Part shown: one piece after another, positions 34,076 through 42,623 of the stretch | Position numbering within the stretch: position 1 is the first letter of the stretch | Layout: each line of letters starts with the position of its first letter | DNA from: UBA4312 sp040266995 | GTDB taxonomy: Bacteria > Bacillota_I > Bacilli_A > Erysipelotrichales > Erysipelotrichaceae | Length of the DNA stretch: 64,000 nt | Reading direction: 5' to 3' | Assembly (NCBI GenBank): GCA_040266995.1 | Contig: JAWRHV010000022.1 | Coordinates: 70,961-134,960, forward strand | Notes under the pieces: generated by a model | The model's input: only the letters and a program-made list of their open reading frames with translations | Told to the model about the DNA's origin: nothing | Databases searched by the model: none | Translations under genes and position numbers: made by a program

Positions 34076-34822
34076 CTATGAATTCACGAGCTTCAGGAAC
34101 TTTTTATCGTTCATCTGCTCATTCGTAATATATTCTCCGTCATGAAACAACGCATAGTTTGTAATCGGAGTCGGAGCATTCTGTGCTTTCTCTCTGCTTT
34201 CGATATGGATCGCATGGAATGGTATATCATTTTCTCTGGCAGTCTGCTCCAGCACTGGAACATACTTCGCATTGAACGGACACTGGCTGGTGTAATACAG
34301 TACATAACCTTTTTCTTCTATGCGCGGATGCTTTGCACATTCCCTGAAATGAGGCTTGTCTGCATCCGTCACAAATGGCAAGTACCATATCTGAATGCCA
34401 TTGTCCGCCTCGTCGCATACGGTAAAGCCCTTATATTTCAGAAACTTAGGATCGGCAAGGAACGGCTTCTTCTTAGCGGCTGCTAATATACACAGTCCTT
34501 TCCTCCCCTTTTCTTTACTGTCCTCAATACAGGCATCCAATAATTCCGTTGAGTACCCATGCCCCTTAAAGGATCCGGATACCCACAGACAGTCAATATA
34601 CATGTATCCGTCGGCATTAATCGGAACCCATGCATTCTCAGCCGGAATATACTCAATAAAGCACTTTCCTCGCTCCACGCTCTTGAGAAAAACAAGTCCT
34701 TCATCAAATCTGTCTGCAAGCCAAGCCTTCTTAGAAGAAACCTGCACGTCCCTATTATTGGAAATGGCACAGCAGATGTGCTCCTTTTCCAGATTATCCT
34801 TAGTAACTCTGATATACTCCAT
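34076..34822 (-). CDS. GNAT acetyltransferase with C-terminal YoaP domain
   Basis: 248 residues. N-terminal GNAT half (YIDCLWVSGSFKGHGYSTELL is the acetyl-CoA loop; ILAAAKKKPFLADPKFLKYKGF follows). C-terminal half is a YoaP-like thioredoxin-type domain beginning GYVLYYTSQCPFNAKYVPVL, with a single Cys in the CxF position. Start has AGGAGG upstream. Substrate unknown. Confidence 0.85.
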   Translation of the reverse strand: MEYIRVTKDNLEKEHICCAISNNRDVQVSSKKAWLADRFDEGLVFLKSVERGKCFIEYIPAENAWVPINADGYMYIDCLWVSGSFKGHGYSTELLDACIEDSKEKGRKGLCILAAAKKKPFLADPKFLKYKGFTVCDEADNGIQIWYLPFVTDADKPHFRECAKHPRIEEKGYVLYYTSQCPFNAKYVPVLEQTARENDIPFHAIHIESREKAQNAPTPITNYALFHDGEYITNEQMNDKKFLKLVNS

Positions 34823-34826
34823 ACAA

Positions 34827-35468
34827 TCATCTCTCCTCCTTCACTTTTATCGGATGACGGATCACAGTCTTCAACTTCTCCGGCGCTGCTTTTCTGGCAT
34901 CGCTCAAATATATCTCGTGATGGTACCTCTGATCCGTGATATCAAGAACATATCCCTGCTCTTCAATAAATCTGTGCATCGCCACTACCGTGGCAGGCTC
35001 ATCATCATAAGCCCCGATATGCATACACTGAACACACAGTCCTTCGTCATAGGTAAAGAACTCAATTTTAGAAAAATCCTGTTTCGTCTTATCCGCAGCT
35101 TCTCTGACAGCCCAGTCGAAATCATCTTTCGTCACAAAATCCGGCAGACGGATGACCGAAATCCACTGAAAAGAATCCTTATTGGTATAATCGACACCGA
35201 TTATTCCATTCTGCCACCAGAATCCTTCCAAAGGCGGCACCACATAATCAAAATATCCATCAATCTGATGATTACCCTTCTTACTCATCTTGATCATAAA
35301 AGCAATACCATACAGAAGACCTATCGCCTGTTTATACTCGCCTTCTTCATCGTTTGGATCCCCGCTGCCGCGTACCGCAATAAAATTCATTTTCGGCACA
35401 GTTACTATTGAAGGTTTCCTCTTCGGCATATAGAATTCTTTGTATTCTTTTTTGAAATCAAATGCCAT
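34827..35468 (-). CDS. GyrI-like small-molecule-binding protein
   Basis: 213 residues, full GyrI-like domain: FDFKKEYKEFYMPKRKPSIV, MNFIAVRGSGDPNDEEGEY, DYVVPPLEGFWW, FYTYDEGLCVQCMHIGAYDDEP-like segment and DITDQRYHHEIYLSDARK. Such proteins bind hydrophobic ligands or hydrolyse electrophiles. It lies 5 bases after the WYL regulator and 4 bases before the GNAT-YoaP gene, so the three are one operon. Confidence 0.87.
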   Translation of the reverse strand: MAFDFKKEYKEFYMPKRKPSIVTVPKMNFIAVRGSGDPNDEEGEYKQAIGLLYGIAFMIKMSKKGNHQIDGYFDYVVPPLEGFWWQNGIIGVDYTNKDSFQWISVIRLPDFVTKDDFDWAVREAADKTKQDFSKIEFFTYDEGLCVQCMHIGAYDDEPATVVAMHRFIEEQGYVLDITDQRYHHEIYLSDARKAAPEKLKTVIRHPIKVKEER

Positions 35469-35473
35469 AAGTG

Positions 35474-36385
35474 TTAATCCCCCTCATAAAGCTGTAATGT
35501 TTCCTCTGCATTCCTGCGGATAATATTCCGTGCTTCTGCCGGCTCCAGCACTTCCGCCTTCGCTCCGAAGGTCATAAGCCATGTCACAAGGTTTTCCATA
35601 TCCGTGTAGTCCGCTGTAAAGAGCAGTCTTCCATCATCCGCTTCTGTAAAGCAATGTGGTCCGAATTCTTCAACCAATCGCCATTTCATATCCGGTGAAA
35701 ATAACGCCTTAACCTTGATTTCACCCGGAAATATCTTTTCATTTGAAAGATCCGGCATAGGTGCATCTCGACAAACAAATTCTTTATCCGTTTCTGTAAC
35801 GTGAACCATGCGATTCAGCTTAAACAATCTGTAAGCCTTACGATCTGTACACCAGCCCCAAAGATACCAGCTTGACCATCGAAATACCAGATAATAAGGT
35901 TCAACCGTCCGCTCACTCTCACCAGATGGAGCATAATACCGAAACCGGACCAAATGCCTGTCTCCGATCGCATCCTGTATCGTTTCTATTTTCGGAGCCA
36001 GCGAATCCCGATACCACGATGACAGATCGATCAAAATGAAATCCCGTCCGCTAATGAACTCAGAAGATCCCGCCTGAATTTTTTCCATCAGCTGATTGTA
36101 ATAACTGCTCCCGCTCACGCTGTCCAGGCTACGCAGCCCTGCAAGAATCATCTGCATATCCCTTGATGTCAGGATTGTTCTGTCCATCCGGTATCCGTCT
36201 ATAATACCGATTCCGCCGCCAGTGCCCTGTACTGTACGAATAGGAATACCAGCCCTGCAAAGGTCCTCAATGTCACGGTTAATTGTCCTGCGAGACACCT
36301 CGAACCTTTCTGCTAGTTCAGGAGCTGTTGTCTTATTTTCCTGCAATAAGATTGACAATATTCCTATCAGCCTGTCTATCTTCAT
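35474..36385 (-). CDS. YafY-type HTH/WYL-domain transcriptional regulator
   Basis: 303 residues. HTH_11 at the N-terminus (KIDRLIGILSILLQENKTTA, VSRRTINRDIEDLCRAGIPI), then a WYL domain with SSWYLWGWCTDRKAYRLFKL and a C-terminal dimerisation extension (WRLVEEFGPHCF). GGAG is 10 bases before the ATG. It heads the operon with GyrI, GNAT-YoaP and TfoX genes, the usual context for this regulator group. Two ATGACAT repeats in the promoter region (about 36425-36447, minus strand) are possible sites. Confidence 0.9.
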   Translation of the reverse strand: MKIDRLIGILSILLQENKTTAPELAERFEVSRRTINRDIEDLCRAGIPIRTVQGTGGGIGIIDGYRMDRTILTSRDMQMILAGLRSLDSVSGSSYYNQLMEKIQAGSSEFISGRDFILIDLSSWYRDSLAPKIETIQDAIGDRHLVRFRYYAPSGESERTVEPYYLVFRWSSWYLWGWCTDRKAYRLFKLNRMVHVTETDKEFVCRDAPMPDLSNEKIFPGEIKVKALFSPDMKWRLVEEFGPHCFTEADDGRLLFTADYTDMENLVTWLMTFGAKAEVLEPAEARNIIRRNAEETLQLYEGD

Positions 36386-36474
36386 GTTCTCTTACGCTCC
36401 ATGTATATACTAACACATATAACATGTCATCTATATGTCATGTTTATTATATCAGAGCAATTTATTTTCAGTAA

Positions 36475-36523
36475 AAAGGAAAGCCTGTGGAAAGTCCGTA
36501 TCACGGTTGACCCACAAGCCTTT
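36475..36523 (-). terminator. Terminator after the VETV remnant
   Basis: Minus strand GGCTTGTGG pairs with CCACAGGCT, followed by TTCCTTTTT. It may be the original terminator of the gene whose tail is preserved at 36524-36640. Confidence 0.65.
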
Positions 36524-36640
36524 TCACATATTCATAAAACTCCTGTAATAATCCTCAGCATCAACGCTAATCTCAACATAGTCCTTCGGCTTCGCATTTT
36601 TCTTGCTCAAGAGGCACACCGTCTCGACGTGCCTTGGGAC
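36524..36640 (-). pseudogene. C-terminal tail of an RlmD-type rRNA methyltransferase-like gene
   Basis: Minus strand reads RHVETVCLLSKKNAKPKDYV then EISVDAEDYYRSFMNM and stop. HVETV(V/C)LLS is the hallmark of the RlmD (RumA) C-terminus; no catalytic part is present. Upstream in the same frame come DNSKPGICKTVDIHSE, comparable with the remnant at 30340. The core CACCGTCTCGACG (plus strand 36617-36629) marks the junction. Best read as a mobile-element insertion scar. Confidence 0.55.
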
Positions 36641-36711
36641 TTCACTATGAATGTCAACAGTTTTGCAAATTCCGGGTTTGGAATTGTCCACGAAATTTTG
36701 CTCTGAGGAAA

Positions 36712-37722
36712 TCAGTCCACGGGCGCAAAAATACATTCATGCCCCGGTGTCCGATAACACATATTACAGGATACACATTGCGCAGGTATTTTATCTCCCG
36801 ATTTCCACTGGTTCGGCAGATCAGGTTCCCTAATAAGTGGCCTTGATAAAGACAGAAAATCTATCCTGCCCTCATTCAGAACCTTTTCCATAGATTCAAC
36901 ACTCCTATGTCCGCCGACAAGAATGACAGGGACATCCGTAACTTCGGCAAGTGAAAGCGCAAATTCCTTGAAATATGTCTCATTCACTCCCGGTTTTATA
37001 CCTGCAACTGATGTTCCGTTGCCGCTGACCTCTATTGAGTCTATTCCCTCATCAGCGTACAATTTACAGATTGAAAGGCTTTCATCCGGCATCAGGCCTT
37101 CACGCATAAAATCGCTGCTGTTGATCTTCATCGTGATATGAAGTGATGGCGCTTTTGTACGGATACCTTTCATGATATCCACTATAATCCTGCCGCGATT
37201 TCCCGGGCAGCCGCCATACACATCCGTCCGATGATTGAATGCCGGAGAAATAAACCGGCTCAAAAAGAAACCATGTGCTGCGTGAATCTGTACGCCGTCA
37301 TATCCTGCGTTTTCTGCCCGGACAGCAGCATCCACAAAAAAGTCAATAACTTTGTGGATATCATCCACACGCATTTCATCCGGCTCTACTCCGCCTGCAT
37401 ATTCACCGAGCGCAATCTGCGCGATTACCGGACAACTTTTTGCATGACACAGTTCCGTCAGCTTTTTATGCTCCGAAATCAGGCTGTCATTGGATAGCCT
37501 TGCCATTCTGCCAAAATAATGGTCATCATCCGCCACAGATGTGAAGCCTGTAATAATCGCCCCGACACCGCCTTTGGCAAGTTCTTCATAAATCTGATAC
37601 AGTTTCTCCGGCATATGACCGTTAACATCCGCCAGCCCTTCCCAGGTGGCAGACCGGATTAACCTGTTTTTCAAGTCCAGATTTCCGAACTTTACCGGCT
37701 CGAATATTTTCTTTTCCGGCAT
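36712..37722 (-). CDS. NADH:flavin oxidoreductase, Old Yellow Enzyme family
   Basis: 336 residues, only the FMN-binding TIM barrel, without the extra FAD/NADH domains of larger members. KNRLIRSATWEGLAD, YDGVQIHAAHGFFLSRFISPAFNHRTDVYGG (catalytic His region) and FLSLSRPLIREPDLP are typical. A C-terminal CVSCNMC cluster followed by a further Cys suggests an iron-sulfur or metal site. Reduces activated alkenes or similar electrophiles. Last gene of a six-gene redox operon. Confidence 0.88.
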   Translation of the reverse strand: MPEKKIFEPVKFGNLDLKNRLIRSATWEGLADVNGHMPEKLYQIYEELAKGGVGAIITGFTSVADDDHYFGRMARLSNDSLISEHKKLTELCHAKSCPVIAQIALGEYAGGVEPDEMRVDDIHKVIDFFVDAAVRAENAGYDGVQIHAAHGFFLSRFISPAFNHRTDVYGGCPGNRGRIIVDIMKGIRTKAPSLHITMKINSSDFMREGLMPDESLSICKLYADEGIDSIEVSGNGTSVAGIKPGVNETYFKEFALSLAEVTDVPVILVGGHRSVESMEKVLNEGRIDFLSLSRPLIREPDLPNQWKSGDKIPAQCVSCNMCYRTPGHECIFAPVD

Positions 37723-37776
37723 ATAGGCCCCTTCCCGAAAGCCCTGCCGCCGGATAGCAGTAGGGCTGACTCTGTT

Positions 37777-38429
37777 TTACTCTTTAATAGTCAAAATCTC
37801 TTCCAGAGGGAGACGGGTAAACGCAAGAGCATTCAGATTGTCATCCGAAGCATAGCCCAGCGCAATTCCCATGATGATTTCTTCGTCCTCCGGAACTGAC
37901 AAGAGCGGACGAAGCTCCGCGGGGAACTTGACAATCTCATAAGCCGGGAACGAATCCACTCCATGATCTTTTGCCGCCAGCATAAGCGCCATTCCAAAGC
38001 CGCCAAGATTGTAGATCGGCCATCCCGTATGCCCCTTGCCGAGTGTCAGATACACCAGTGCAGGCGCATTGAAAAGTTTTTCATTCATTTCAAGGAAATG
38101 CTTAATCTCAGGATCGCCAGTATAATCCCCTACAAAGCCCATGAAATCCTCCATGCTCTTCTGGCTGCGTTTGGAAAAATTCGTGCGATGGCCGGTCGGC
38201 ATATCCGGCGAGCCTTTGATCTTATCAGCATATTTTCCAGCCCAAATTTCCTTAATCTTCTTCAATGTCTCCCCTGTGGCTATATAGACATTCCAGGGCT
38301 GGCTATTCTCCCACGAAGGAGTGCGCTCAGCGGTACGGACAATTTCTTTCAGAACCTCAACCGGGATTTCGTCTTCCTTAAAATTTCTTACCGAATGCCT
38401 TTTTTGTTTACAACTTCTCTGAACTCCAT
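37777..38429 (-). CDS. Nitroreductase family protein with an N-terminal frameshift
   Basis: FMN-dependent nitroreductase: KRHSVRNFKEDEIPVEVL, RTPSWENSQPWNVYIATGE, GGFGMALMLAAKDHGVDSFP, IIMGIALGYA. The ATG with proper AGGAG spacing (38429) reads MEFREVVNKKGIR and stops, because an A6 tract (38400-38405, minus strand) lacks one base needed to continue into KRHSVRNF. An upstream ATG at 38451 opens the main frame but with non-homologous residues. So the gene is frameshifted, uses slippage, or has a sequencing error. The full protein would be about 217 residues. Confidence 0.82.
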
Positions 38430-38482
38430 AATGATTCTCCTGTTTGTTCATGATTTATTGACCCTGTTCTCACAGTAATCTT

Positions 38483-39373
38483 CTACAGCGTCCCAACTCT
38501 CGATGTCCTGTTGATTGCATTTTCATCCACATGACAGATACTCTTTGTAAGAATGTCAAGCATACGCTGCTTATCCTCCCGAAGAATCCCGTCTATCCTG
38601 ACAGAATCTAAAGGATGCAGCGCCCAAAAATAACAATCAGGCAGTTCAAGTCCTGCAAGAAATTCCCGTTCTTCTTCAAGATTTTCTTTCTCAGAGGAGG
38701 GGATGAAAGCTCCTGTCCTGATATCTTCATCCAACTTAGTACCGACAAAGGCTGACATGGTGTTGATCAGGATCTTGTGAGGCTTGATCTCATTCTCCAA
38801 TGTTGCGGATGCCCTGGCGCATTCCAGCCCCCTGCCTTTTCCCGCAGTGCCAAGCATCAAAAGGTCGCAGTGCCTGATATGGGCAGCATTTAACCGCAAA
38901 CATTGCTCTTTCGTTTCCTCTGCGGAATAACCCTTATTCAGGTTCTCCAGCACATCATTCAATCCGCATTCCACACCGATATACAGGTCATCCACACTGG
39001 CTTCCTTCAATGCCTTCAGATCCTCGTCAGATTTGGATGCAATGTTGTCCGTTCGGGCATACATGGTGATTGTCTTCACATTCGGCAGATACTTTTTGAT
39101 TAGAGTGATTCGTTCCAGCAGATTCTTAGCTGACAGGGCAAACGGATCTGCTCCGACCAGATATACCCGCTGAATACGCTCACAATATCTTCCATAGCTA
39201 TTCTTTACTTCCTGCAGATATTCCTCTACCTCAGAAAGAGGAAGCATCCTGAAGGGGATATCTTGGTACATATTGCAGAAACTGCAGCTGTTATGTGTAC
39301 AGCCCTCCTTGATTGGGAGTAAAAATGTATTTGCCTCTACGGGAGGTCTGTATATTGTTCCGTTATAATCCAT
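38483..39373 (-). CDS. Radical SAM protein (third of three paralogues)
   Basis: 296 residues. Iron-sulfur motif CTHNSCSFC near residue 25, spaced CX4CX2C rather than the classical CX3CX2C, followed by NMYQDIPFR. Barrel motifs RVYLVGADPFALSAKNL, YARTDNIASKSDEDL, DDLYIGVECGLNDVLENLNK and HCDLLMLGTAGKG. Related to the uncharacterised GCTHN radical SAM group. No extra domain. Reaction unknown. Confidence 0.88.
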   Translation of the reverse strand: MDYNGTIYRPPVEANTFLLPIKEGCTHNSCSFCNMYQDIPFRMLPLSEVEEYLQEVKNSYGRYCERIQRVYLVGADPFALSAKNLLERITLIKKYLPNVKTITMYARTDNIASKSDEDLKALKEASVDDLYIGVECGLNDVLENLNKGYSAEETKEQCLRLNAAHIRHCDLLMLGTAGKGRGLECARASATLENEIKPHKILINTMSAFVGTKLDEDIRTGAFIPSSEKENLEEEREFLAGLELPDCYFWALHPLDSVRIDGILREDKQRMLDILTKSICHVDENAINRTSRVGTL

Positions 39374-39386
39374 GATAACCGCCTCC

Positions 39387-40268
39387 TTAAAATGCCCTTG
39401 TGATATACTCTCGATACTGCCTTAATTTCTTTTCATCGCTTTCATCCATGAATTTGCGAATATAGGCAAGAAGTTCTTCCTTCTGCTCCGGTATCCGGCA
39501 CTCCACATGAAACAGATTGGATGCATGCTCATTCATAAAGATCGTGTCATTGTTGAGACAGCGGACGAACTCATAGATTTCCTCTAGCTTTTCCATTTCC
39601 GTGGATTCCGTATACATCCCCTTTTCGATGGCTCTGTATAAAGGTGTTCCCGGCACGACCGTCAGCATAGATGTATTGACCATAGTAGGATGGAGACCAT
39701 CATAAAGCTTCGCTGTCAGCTGTGCATTTTGCAGTCCGTAATCATGACCACCTGCTCCATTCAGAAAGTTTACAATGAAAGGAAGTCCAGCCGCATCGAT
39801 CTTCTCCAGCTGCTCTCTGGCCTGCGCTGCGGTATATCCCTTGTTGATCTTCTTTAAGACCACATCATCTCCGGACTCAACGCCAATATACGGATTAGCA
39901 AACCCAATCTCTGCCATGTTACGCAGCTGTTCTTCAGTTTTGTCATAGAAGTTATCAATGCGGGCATAACCGCCGATAGTCTCTACTGACGGCACATACT
40001 TATGGAGAAGCTCCGCTGTCTTCATCAGCACATCATAGTCTGCCGCATAACCGTCAGCACCCTGCAGGAAGATCCGTTTCGGTGCGCCAAAGTATTTTGG
40101 AATTTCCCTGATGTCTTCCTCGATTTCCTCTATCGTGGATTTTCTGAATTTCTGATCTTTAAAATAGGTACAGAACAGACAGTGGTTATGCGAGCACCCT
40201 TCCGTCGTCTGCAAATATCCATCCGCCGTCTCATAGGGCGGACGGTTGATCCCTCCTGAAAAACGCAT
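39387..40268 (-). CDS. Radical SAM protein (second of three paralogues)
   Basis: 293 residues. CSHNHCLFC (CX4CX2C) near residue 26 with TYFKDQKFR after it, IFLQGADGYAADYDVLM, GGYARIDNFYDKTEEQL, NPYIGVESGDDVVLKKINK and FIVNFLNGAGGHDYG. Same architecture as its neighbours, but clearly diverged, so the triplication is old. 12 bases separate it from the gene before and 13 from the gene after. Confidence 0.88.
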   Translation of the reverse strand: MRFSGGINRPPYETADGYLQTTEGCSHNHCLFCTYFKDQKFRKSTIEEIEEDIREIPKYFGAPKRIFLQGADGYAADYDVLMKTAELLHKYVPSVETIGGYARIDNFYDKTEEQLRNMAEIGFANPYIGVESGDDVVLKKINKGYTAAQAREQLEKIDAAGLPFIVNFLNGAGGHDYGLQNAQLTAKLYDGLHPTMVNTSMLTVVPGTPLYRAIEKGMYTESTEMEKLEEIYEFVRCLNNDTIFMNEHASNLFHVECRIPEQKEELLAYIRKFMDESDEKKLRQYREYITRAF

Positions 40269-40280
40269 ATCATTTCTCCT

Positions 40281-41162
40281 TTATAATGTCTTCTTATTAC
40301 TTCTTGCCCAGGCCATTGCATCCATATCACCGTGTTTGATTTCCCTCTCAAGAGCTGCGATGATCTGATCCTTGCGTTTCAGGAAATTCGGGCCAGTCAG
40401 ATTCCTGCCTGAAACAGTATGGTGTGTGACAAAGGTACAGTCGCAGGTCAGGTTCTCCACAAATACTTTCAATTCCTCCAGCATCTCTCTTTCCGAAAGG
40501 GGATCAAACTCTCCCCTCTGCGTTTCCTCAAGGAGAGGCGTTCCCTGGAAGAGAGTGAGTCCCGCCGTACCGACAAGCATCGGCTTACACTGGCTAAAGA
40601 TCTTCGCAGAATTTATTGCATGCTTTTTGCTATGTGTTTTACCTGCTACGCCGTTAAGGAAAGTCATCCAATAATCAATACCGGCTTCTTCCAGCTTATG
40701 ACACTGCTCCAAAATATCAGCTGCGTGATAACCCTTGTGGATACGGTCAAGAGTCCAGTCATCGCCGCTCTCCACGCCGAGAGAGATTTCACGCATACCC
40801 AGATCTTTCAACTTCTTCAGCTCATCCACCGTCTTATTCTTTAGATCGGACACTCTTCCCGCAAGATAGATATACTCCATCTTAGGCAGATACTTATGAA
40901 TCACTTCAAAGATCGGTGCCAGCTTGTCATAGGTCAGGACAAGGGGATTTGCGGAAAGGATCTGGATTGTTGTTGCGTTTGGATCACATTCGGCAAGTTC
41001 CTTAAGATCCTCTTCAATCCATTCCATTGGTGACATCTTAAAAGGCACATCCTTATACATCGTACAAAACTTACACTTATTATGTGTGCAGCCCTGCGTG
41101 ATCTCTAAAAGCGGCCAGGTCGGCCAGTATGGGTTTCTGTAAACTGTTCCTGTAAAATGCAT
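40281..41162 (-). CDS. Radical SAM protein (first of three paralogues)
   Basis: 293 residues. CTHNKCKFC near residue 25, TMYKDVPFKMSPMEWIEEDL, IQILSANPLVLTYDKL, YLAGRVSDLKNKTVDEL, EISLGVESGDDWTLDRIHK, YWMTFLNGVAGKTHS. Starts 12 bases after the flavodoxin-like gene, which could supply electrons for reductive SAM cleavage. Three different paralogues in a row suggest three steps or three substrates of one pathway. Confidence 0.88.
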   Translation of the reverse strand: MHFTGTVYRNPYWPTWPLLEITQGCTHNKCKFCTMYKDVPFKMSPMEWIEEDLKELAECDPNATTIQILSANPLVLTYDKLAPIFEVIHKYLPKMEYIYLAGRVSDLKNKTVDELKKLKDLGMREISLGVESGDDWTLDRIHKGYHAADILEQCHKLEEAGIDYWMTFLNGVAGKTHSKKHAINSAKIFSQCKPMLVGTAGLTLFQGTPLLEETQRGEFDPLSEREMLEELKVFVENLTCDCTFVTHHTVSGRNLTGPNFLKRKDQIIAALEREIKHGDMDAMAWARSNKKTL

Positions 41163-41174
41163 AATCTCTTCCTC

Positions 41175-41825
41175 CTACCAGGCTTCTTTTACCATCTGCG
41201 CGCCAAGCTTAAATGCTTTCTTCAGATCCTCAGGGAATGCCTTGTCATGATGTTCCTGTTTAGCCTGAGGATCGAATATCGTCCAATTGAAGCGGCTGTA
41301 ATCTTTTACCTGCAGTGTGTTCCCTGCGATGAGCGTCTTTGTGTTTCCGACAGCTTCATTGAAACCGCCCTGATATTTTTTCATCATCTTCCGATAGCCC
41401 AGTGGTGTATAAAACTCCTTTGGAGAATTACTTGTCATGATAAACAGGACCGGTATCTTTCGGAAGTCATAACGGTGAGGATCCTTCTGATAAGTCAAAG
41501 ACTGGAACAAAAGCCTTTCATAAAGCGCATGAAATTCCGATGTTACGTCTCCAAGATAATTCGGAGAACCGATGATCAGTCCATCTGCTTCCCGGATTGC
41601 CTGAAGAACCGGAGCGAGACCGTCCGGAAAAATACATTTCCCTTCGTTTGGTTTTCGCTTGCAGGCAAAGCATGACATACATCCTCCGTGCTTTTCCAAT
41701 TTATAAAGGTCAAAATGCGTTATTGCAGCTCCTTCTGACTCTGCCCCTTCAGCCGCTTCATTTACCATTGACCAGGTATTCCAGCCAATCCGCGGACTTG
41801 CATTGATCGCAACAATTTTCTTCAT
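41175..41825 (-). CDS. Flavodoxin-like NAD(P)H-dependent oxidoreductase
   Basis: 216 residues from the ATG at 41825, chosen because MKKIVAINASPRIGWNTWSM is the conserved start of FMN-binding flavodoxin-fold reductases. CMSCFACKRKPNEGKCIFPD is the Cys-rich loop typical of the iron-sulfur flavoprotein-like branch. ADGLIIGSPNYLGDVTSEFHALYERL forms the second FMN loop. First gene of the redox operon, divergent from a TetR gene; probable electron donor to the radical SAM or nitroreductase enzymes. Confidence 0.87.
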   Translation of the reverse strand: MKKIVAINASPRIGWNTWSMVNEAAEGAESEGAAITHFDLYKLEKHGGCMSCFACKRKPNEGKCIFPDGLAPVLQAIREADGLIIGSPNYLGDVTSEFHALYERLLFQSLTYQKDPHRYDFRKIPVLFIMTSNSPKEFYTPLGYRKMMKKYQGGFNEAVGNTKTLIAGNTLQVKDYSRFNWTIFDPQAKQEHHDKAFPEDLKKAFKLGAQMVKEAW

Positions 41826-41969
41826 ATATCCAACCGCCTTTCCAGACATATTATTCTTCTTTATACGCAGTATCTTACAATCTGCGCTTGCAAAAGTATA
41901 CATACAGAATTATAATTATGGAATATATTTTTACAGAAATTCATTTTTGTAAGAAACGAGGTATTGAAG
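41826..41969. promoter_or_regulatory. Divergent promoter region of the redox operon and TetR pseudogene
   Basis: AT-rich 144-base spacer. TTACA and TGTAA flank a 12-base centre at about 41930-41951, and a second TTACAA lies at 41874, both possible TetR half-sites. I could not fix the -35/-10 boxes. Confidence 0.4.
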
Positions 41970-42515
41970 ATGGCAGAGAGAACCAAAATCTGGATCGCAG
42001 ATTCCCTACAGAGATTGCTTTCCAGAAAATCCATAGATAAAGTAAGAGTGACCGAAATCTGTAAGGAAGCAGAGATTGAACGCCCGACCTTTTATTATCA
42101 TTTCAAAGATAAATATGACCTCATGGCATGGATGATATGCCAGTCTGCCTATGATACGGACATCCTTGACCTTGATTCCGCCGCAAGAGCGCTGGATCAA
42201 ATGAAGAAAGATATCATCTTTTACAGAAGAGCTTATGAGGATAATTCACAGGCTCCGATGTGGTAGTATATGTTGGAATACTTTGTAAACCGATACACCC
42301 AGCTTGCCATCGGTATCACCGGAGGGGACATTCTCAGTCCCAGTATAAAATACAGCATTCGGCTTTATTGCTACGGTACACTTGGAATGACCCGGGAATG
42401 GGTCTTAAATGACAATATCACCCCTGCCAGAACTGCCGCTGCAATGATGTATGACGCCATGCCGGAAAGCTTAAAAGATATCTTCTTTAACGGTCAAAAA
42501 CCTGAAAGCCTCTAA
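41970..42515 (+). pseudogene. TetR-family regulator interrupted by one amber codon
   Basis: The frame opens MAERTKIWIADSLQRLLSRK, then VRVTEICKEAEIERPTFYYHFKDKYDLM, a clear TetR HTH, and reaches a TAG at 42264-42266. In the same frame it continues YMLEYFVNRYTQLAIG to a natural stop at 42515, giving a normal TetR length of about 181 residues. A C-to-T change of CAG would create the TAG. The truncated product keeps the DNA-binding domain but loses about half the ligand domain. GAGG lies 8 bases before the ATG. Confidence 0.82.
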
Positions 42516-42541
42516 AAAGAAGCTTCAGGTCTTTGCGTTTT
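42500..42541 (+). terminator. Terminator after the TetR pseudogene
   Basis: CCTGAAAGC pairs with GCTTCAGG (one bulge) overlapping the end of the gene, followed by TCTTTGCGTTTTTTC. Confidence 0.6.
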
Positions 42542-42558
42542 TTCATGCTTGTATTCTG

Positions 42559-42623
42559 TTATGTGTCCACATCTATCTCAAGCCCCGATTTGAACTCTAT
42601 CGTCAGTTTCTCATCGTAGACTG
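42559..42623 (-). pseudogene. C-terminal tail of a serine recombinase
   Basis: Minus strand reads TVYDEKLTIEFKSGLEIDVD then T and stop, a typical beta-strand end of large serine recombinases. The rest is missing because the ISNCY-like element begins at 42624. Confidence 0.45.

Noticed and set aside
34395..35411. Long plus-strand frame of 338 codons
   Set aside because: Antisense shadow of the GNAT-YoaP and GyrI genes, whose domains are unmistakable on the minus strand.
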